A stretch of 9,643 bases of DNA, taken from an archaeon. GTDB lineage: Archaea; Nanobdellota; Nanobdellia; Woesearchaeales; ARS49. Positions within the stretch are counted from its first letter, which is position 1. Each line of letters opens with the position of its first letter. The DNA is taken from contig JACRAI010000097.1 of the NCBI GenBank assembly GCA_016213425.1, positions 1 through 9,643 of the forward strand, given 5' to 3'. Of this stretch, positions 7,401 through 9,643 are shown piece after piece. Made by a program: the position numbers and the translations under genes. The notes under the pieces were generated by a model. It saw nothing but the letters and a program-made list of their open reading frames with translations. It searched no databases and had not been told where the DNA came from.

Positions 7401-9643
7401 TTCCATCATTTAGAAGCAATATGTTTTCACGATGAAGATCATTATGACTTATAGGTCTCTCAAGCGAGGCAAGACTTTCAACTGCTTTTTCTAAATTATC
7501 CGCTGCATTATCTGGAACTTCCATGTACATTCCTGGAAAAGCCTCCGTGTCAGAAGTTATCGCCTCGGTATAAAACTTCAAAGGTCTTCCTTCTAAGAAT
7601 TCTTCAAGTAAACCAACTGGTTTTCCGTCCTTTGTTACTTTTGAATAAACTTTAACTAAATATTCTAAGCCTTGAGATCCTGCGGTGTATTCATTAATTG
7701 CTTCTTCTTGAACGCTTAAATCTGTTTCTCGGCTGAATACTCCCTCGAGCTGTTCTTTAAAAATTTTGAGTGCATAAACTTTTTCAGGGGTTGTCATTTT
7801 GTAAACTATTCCATAAATTCCAGAACTTATTCTTTCAAAACTAATTCCTTCAATTTGAACTCTATCATGCTCATACGGTGTTGCTTTGATTAATTCTTCA
7901 AGCGTAACTTTGCCAAGCAAAGATTCTAAAGGTACTTCTTTTGGAGTTTCTTCTACCTCTGCTCTTTCTGGAATTCTGTAAAATTCGGGGAATAAATCTT
8001 GTATTTCTTGGTTTGTATCAAATAAAGCGCTTAATTTTTGAGCAATTATTCTTTCTTTGTGATCTGGAGGCCAGAAACTTCCTACGAAAATTCCTTTATG
8101 TTTTAATAAATTATCGTGAAAGATTATTTCTACTAGTCCTGCTATTTTTGGATCTTTTCTTAACTCAACAAAATTGGGAGGTAAAGGTTCTTCACCTATT
8201 ATTAAATCTGAAAATAAGTATTGTTCATTTTCCAGCCTTCCCAATTCTTGAACTGCTTTGTCAGGATCTTTAACAATGAAAGGTATTGCGCAATCAATAC
8301 TTCCAGTATGACAAGAGAATTCTGCCTTGCCTTTTTTCTCTGCAGTTTCTTCAATTTTGTATTTTTTATAATTTCTTAATATTTCTGGAATTGCATACAC
8401 GGAAATGTCCAATTCAGCATCGTTTAACATTGCGTCATCAACCATATCATATGCGCCGAAAACAAAAGTTACTTTACCTATTTTATTTAAATTATTCAGC
8501 ATCCAGTTAAATTCTTGTGATGTGAATAAATGGGAAATATCTAGATTTCTTACACCGCGAGGTACGAAAAAAACAACTTCTATTCCTTCATTTGCGAGTT
8601 TTTCTAAAAATTTTTCTGTTGGAAAGAAATGAACGTCTATGAAGTGTTGAAGCCCAGAAGCACTAACTAAATCTAGGTATCTTCTTGTTGATAATCCTAA
8701 AGCGATGGTTTTTCTTGAAGCTTTATTAGGTTCTGATAGAGAGTATTTATCTAAGAATTCGTAAACATCCATGACTCCTGCTGAATTTTTTCTCAAATCA
8801 TCTATTTCTGTATTCGTCAATCCTGCTTTGTTTAGTTCTTCTTCTAGATTTACTGGCTTGAAAAGTCCGGATAACATTAGTTTTTTTGGCTTTGGTAATT
8901 TTGGAATTGCAGGCAGTATTTTTAGTATTCTTGGATCTTCATTTAACAATAATGATAATTCGTATCTGATCTGTTCTTGTAAATCTAAATCTGCGGTTAC
9001 ATGAAAATCGATATCTATAGATCCTTTGTATGCACTTACGCTTACTAATTTATCTTCTTCTGCTGAATATTCTTTTCCTTCAAGCAATTTAGAGAATATG
9101 CCTTGAGTGTCTTCTAATTCCTGCAGTTTGATTGATTTTTTTTCTGCATCTTTAAAGTAAGACAATACACAGCTTATGCTTCCAGGACCGCACTCAACAG
9201 GAGATAATTTTTCCTCAACTCCTTCTAATGCTCTTTCTACTCTGTTTTTTAAAGCAATGAATTCTACAAATCTCAATTGTGTTTTTTCTCTAGCAATTTG
9301 GAACATCGCTCGAAGAAGTTCTTCCGCAGCAGATTCGGTTCTTCCAGCCCAGAATTGAATACTTCCTTGGTTGGTCAGTTGATTAATTAAACTTAGCAAA
9401 TCTTGTTTTTTTTGGAAAACATCTTTTATTTGTTCTATTAATAAAACTTCAAAATTATTGTCTTGTTCTTTTGCAAACAATTCTTGCATTCTTAAAAAGT
9501 CTTTTTGTAAATTGAAAAGCGCAAAGGAATCTAGAATTCTCGCTTCAACAAAACTCTTTTCTTCTTTTGAAGCAAAATCTTTACCAACGTAATCGCCAAT
9601 TCCTAAGTCTATTATTTTTAGTTGGCCTTCTTGAGTCCTCATG
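4492..9643 (-). CDS. Giant modular kinase-like protein with CxxGSxxC and alpha/beta repeats (5' end outside window)
   Basis: At least 1,716 residues. The reading frame is open to the window edge, and the first visible residues (QLKIIDLG, D12) look like the metal-binding loop of a kinase already under way, so the Met at 9642 is not the start. Order (visible residue numbers): kinase tail 1-60; helical 60-150; Cys module 1 (151-242); alpha/beta module 1 (265-407); Cys module 2 (444-553); complete kinase-like domain (598-790); helical 790-889; Cys module 3 (890-988); unassigned domain (989-1199); Cys module 4 (1202-1303); Trp-rich hydrophobic patch 1327-1340; alpha/beta modules 2 (1361-1512) and 3 (1545-1692). 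No clear transmembrane helix is visible, and an ATP-using kinase argues for the cytoplasm. The overall architecture is unfamiliar to me. Function: possibly a signalling scaffold, but this is not shown. It converges on the MNT gene with a 2-bp gap. Confidence 0.88.
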   Translation of the reverse strand, partial: MRTQEGQLKIIDLGIGDYVGKDFASKEEKSFVEARILDSFALFNLQKDFLRMQELFAKEQDNNFEVLLIEQIKDVFQKKQDLLSLINQLTNQGSIQFWAGRTESAAEELLRAMFQIAREKTQLRFVEFIALKNRVERALEGVEEKLSPVECGPGSISCVLSYFKDAEKKSIKLQELEDTQGIFSKLLEGKEYSAEEDKLVSVSAYKGSIDIDFHVTADLDLQEQIRYELSLLLNEDPRILKILPAIPKLPKPKKLMLSGLFKPVNLEEELNKAGLTNTEIDDLRKNSAGVMDVYEFLDKYSLSEPNKASRKTIALGLSTRRYLDLVSASGLQHFIDVHFFPTEKFLEKLANEGIEVVFFVPRGVRNLDISHLFTSQEFNWMLNNLNKIGKVTFVFGAYDMVDDAMLNDAELDISVYAIPEILRNYKKYKIEETAEKKGKAEFSCHTGSIDCAIPFIVKDPDKAVQELGRLENEQYLFSDLIIGEEPLPPNFVELRKDPKIAGLVEIIFHDNLLKHKGIFVGSFWPPDHKERIIAQKLSALFDTNQEIQDLFPEFYRIPERAEVEETPKEVPLESLLGKVTLEELIKATPYEHDRVQIEGISFERISSGIYGIVYKMTTPEKVYALKIFKEQLEGVFSRETDLSVQEEAINEYTAGSQGLEYLVKVYSKVTKDGKPVGLLEEFLEGRPLKFYTEAITSDTEAFPGMYMEVPDNAADNLEKAVESLASLERPISHNDLHRENILLLNDGIVKIIDLGRAIVHPTINADFAKRHLHDLEQAYEFISYLSLMKKSLKSVRDEKVDEAIKQEFKNIEAFRQRAVNRAKSLNEKVVQPSVIEQYLIEVQRTIDYWQMHLRDLAIERYGMSGEKFNKLKAQALKSEGMQEEKIKAICSPGSIECTISTDMPIEEVRLLAVQWLQKKREEGQGKLIDAANFKKQSERLELFTGEDWLVQAKKAGDNIELIIEIEGFESLAEEFEAYLNSNPQLEEKEEFDLTRLRVFYEERMKKSLKEFFGNQFDEIIVLARSPLSRRELEVEIKGVKEGKEIGIAQIKRFFSYSLMNKLEKIELSKIDSFSDQSGVGSKIYETERELLRDLNFDAKTTSTVTNPKTAYLQMKYYGATIQIHKDVHERMRHETDQEKVINTILNKEGEYVNALSRGFVFPERHIPEIIEDMKQSGYSDELIQKSLRAAGLEIKEKSKVTCGPGSMRCSFGLFDDADILVEELNNVELERNKFSMIAQDIFREQAKPPPALEHADKPLVYFENKDNAVFVVYNTHFDQSLKVIFEKKLDELLLEPELQNILKSPEENVKEKIKTTSQEKIKETPPWYTRAITWLFGWKTVDEIRAQLAQIPEQQVFTTQSLQEMLELYDFTDNGLSSFGLTLKQLKEKSRIMSIDEFLTNEEDYSGDYLLGRGGWNYEVIQSLKELKHFGEIYLEEFGSTKENTEEFMKVVTERKPNSIVFLVSSSHKGSAITEQELKYLLSNPEYLRRVTFVFIPKDFFNEAKAEELRKQVGAIGKGNAFAFYEALFLNYEEQTRRQAKEKTSLEQELSLSGLNSEQIRLLRTESSGVIDVEEYLQRIPEFKGDYGLGITNYRYAYVALTKLGGLVDWEEAYQDFFGNTEPKTGQFMNRLTSSDKKTVFFVPRNVFGYLDYSITKSELYWLLENPERMKNVVFVFGAYDLIPQERLKEIVSPFKEMDQIYGEVANELLKVGVEG
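4567..5010 (-). repeat. Alpha/beta module copy 3 (C-terminal)
   Basis: Residues 1545-1692. It starts SLEQELSLSGL, then SSGVIDVEEYL, GLGITNYRYAYVAL, FFGNTEPKTGQF, strand TVFFVPRNVFGYLDYS, ELYWLLENPE and strand VVFVFGAYD. It lines up with copy 1 almost without gaps, with the VFFVPR-to-FVFGAYD distance 35 residues here and 36 in copy 1. It forms the C-terminal end of the giant protein, leaving only a short helix. Confidence 0.68.
5107..5562 (-). repeat. Alpha/beta module copy 2 (divergent)
   Basis: Residues 1361-1512. It keeps the order (IMSIDEFL, YLLGRGGWNYEVI, STKENTEEFM, strand SIVFLVSSS, ELKYLLSNPE, strand VTFVFIPKD) but has lost the VPR and GAYD signatures that copies 1 and 3 share. Because those residues differ only here, copy 2 may have a different ligand or a structural role. 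Confidence 0.6.
5734..6039 (-). repeat. Cys module copy 4 (CGPGSMRC)
   Basis: Residues 1202-1303. It opens with C1202-G-P-G-S-M-R-C1209, then FDDADILVEELNNVELE (matching DAEKKSIKLQELED of copy 1), strands LVYFEN and NAVFVVYN, and a helix ending LLEPELQNIL, close to LLNEDPRILKIL of copy 1. It is followed by a charged linker and two alpha/beta modules. Confidence 0.65.
6046..6678 (-). other. Unassigned unique domain between Cys modules 3 and 4
   Basis: Residues 989-1199, about 210 residues seen only once in the protein. Predicted from pattern: helix (VFYEERMKKSLKEFF), strand (FDEIIVLARS), strands ELEVEIKGV and EIGIAQIKRF, then Lys-rich helices, a strand pair LQMKYYGATIQIH and a helix-turn-helix-like end (IIEDMKQSGYSDELIQKSL). 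I cannot match it to a family. Confidence 0.4.
6679..6975 (-). repeat. Cys module copy 3 (CSPGSIEC)
   Basis: Residues 890-988. It opens with C890-S-P-G-S-I-E-C897, followed by helix EEVRLLAVQWLQKK, strand NIELIIEIEG and helix LAEEFEAYLNSNPQL. It follows the kinase C-lobe and is introduced by LKSEGMQEEKIKAI, similar to the lead-in of copy 4 (LRAAGLEIKEKSKV). Confidence 0.62.
7273..7851 (-). other. Complete protein-kinase-like domain
   Basis: Residues 598-790 of the giant protein carry the protein-kinase landmarks in order: glycine loop ISSGIYGIVYK (605-615), ATP-anchoring Lys626 in YALKIF, a Glu-rich helix C (646-651), hinge region LLEEFLEGRPL (678-688), catalytic loop SHNDLHRENIL with D735 and N740, and metal-binding D753 in KIIDLGRA. 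The HNDLHxxN form is closer to ABC1/phosphotransferase-like and archaeal atypical kinases than to the eukaryotic HRD form. All the key residues are present, so activity is expected; the substrate is unknown. Confidence 0.82.
7984..8313 (-). repeat. Cys module copy 2 (CHTGSIDC)
   Basis: Residues 444-553. It opens with C444-H-T-G-S-I-D-C451, the most divergent of the four Cys motifs because Pro is replaced by Thr. A helix (DKAVQELGRLENE) and strands (LVEIIFH, GIFVGSFW) follow, then a helix (AQKLSALF). It directly precedes the complete kinase domain through an acidic linker with E/P-rich sequence (560-575). Confidence 0.6.
8422..8850 (-). repeat. Alpha/beta module copy 1
   Basis: Residues 265-407. 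Landmarks are NLEEELNKAGL, then SAGVMDVYEFL, ALGLSTRRYLDLV, FFPTEKF, the strand VVFFVPRGVRNLDIS, QEFNWMLNN and the strand VTFVFGAYD. Copy 3 at the C-terminus shares nearly all of these in the same order and spacing. Alternating strands and helices suggest a Rossmann-like fold; this is inference and no cofactor loop was recognised. Confidence 0.68.
8917..9195 (-). repeat. Cys module copy 1 (CGPGSISC)
   Basis: Residues 150-242 of the giant protein. It opens with C151-G-P-G-S-I-S-C158, continues with an acidic helix (KDAEKKSIKLQELED), a beta hairpin (LVSVSA, IDIDFHV) and an amphipathic helix ending LLNEDPRI. The other three copies have the same order: Cys motif, helix, strand, helix, then a short N/E-x-P-x-[IL] ending. 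Known function: none that I can name. Confidence 0.65.
9463..9643 (-). other. C-terminal tail of a first kinase-like domain (cut by window edge)
   Basis: QLKIIDLGIGDYV at the visible N-terminus parallels IVKIIDLGRAIVH in the complete kinase domain of the same protein (748-760), so D12 corresponds to the Mg-binding Asp of the DFG/DLG motif. The following helices (KSFVEARILDSFALFNL) match the place of a kinase C-lobe. The ATP-binding lobe and the catalytic HxD loop would lie beyond base 9643. Confidence 0.55.

Noticed and set aside
5084..9358. Plus-strand reading frames of 60-110 codons inside the giant gene
   Set aside because: They are antisense shadows of a long, domain-rich reading frame. 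Their proteins are low-complexity Leu/Phe/Ser-rich and have no promoter or Shine-Dalgarno of their own.
9343..9372. Fifth copy of the Cys motif in TNQGSIQFWAG (residues 90-100)
   Set aside because: It has the GSI core but neither cysteine, and the module that should follow is absent because Cys module 1 begins 50 residues later.

Overview
The window looks like the chromosome of an uncultivated, AT-rich archaeon, most likely a DPANN-type lineage such as Woesearchaeota or Pacearchaeota. That placement is an inference, resting on archaeal TATA boxes about 26 nt upstream of start codons (leaderless transcripts), a GGTGA-type Shine-Dalgarno sequence, oligo-T termination, a HEPN/MNT gene pair and many lineage-restricted proteins without recognisable families. 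There are no RNA genes, insertion sequences or CRISPR arrays, and no gene-free stretch longer than about 120 bases.

Left part (1-2405, plus strand): three tightly overlapping genes that must be co-transcribed. The first resembles a mono-ADP-ribosyltransferase fold (R136, SxSS at 199-202, E277), the second is a small protein with one or two possible membrane segments, and the third is a 351-residue protein I do not recognise. A T-rich stretch after the third gene probably ends the unit. A single orphan gene with its own leaderless promoter follows (2489-3328).

Middle (3329-4489, plus strand): a two-gene HEPN/MNT toxin-antitoxin-like module. Its promoter is unusually clear: two identical 18-bp repeats, each containing the palindrome GGTACT-TT-AGTACC, lie on either side of the TATA box and run up to the start codon, a layout that suggests repressor control. 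The HEPN protein has Tyr where the catalytic His of the RNase motif would be.

Right part (4492-9643, minus strand): more than half the window is one giant gene that ends 2 bp from the MNT gene (convergent) and runs off the right edge. The visible 1,716 residues are a mosaic of repeats: four copies of a roughly 100-residue module that opens with C-x2-G-S-[IM]-x-C, three copies of an alpha/beta module of about 145 residues, one complete protein-kinase-like domain and the tail of a second one at the cut end. All eight cysteines in the visible protein lie in the four Cys motifs. The nearly equal distance from each kinase DLG to the next Cys motif (139 and 137 residues) suggests the protein grew by duplicating a kinase-plus-Cys-module block. 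This giant modular kinase is the best candidate for something undescribed; its function cannot be assigned from sequence alone.
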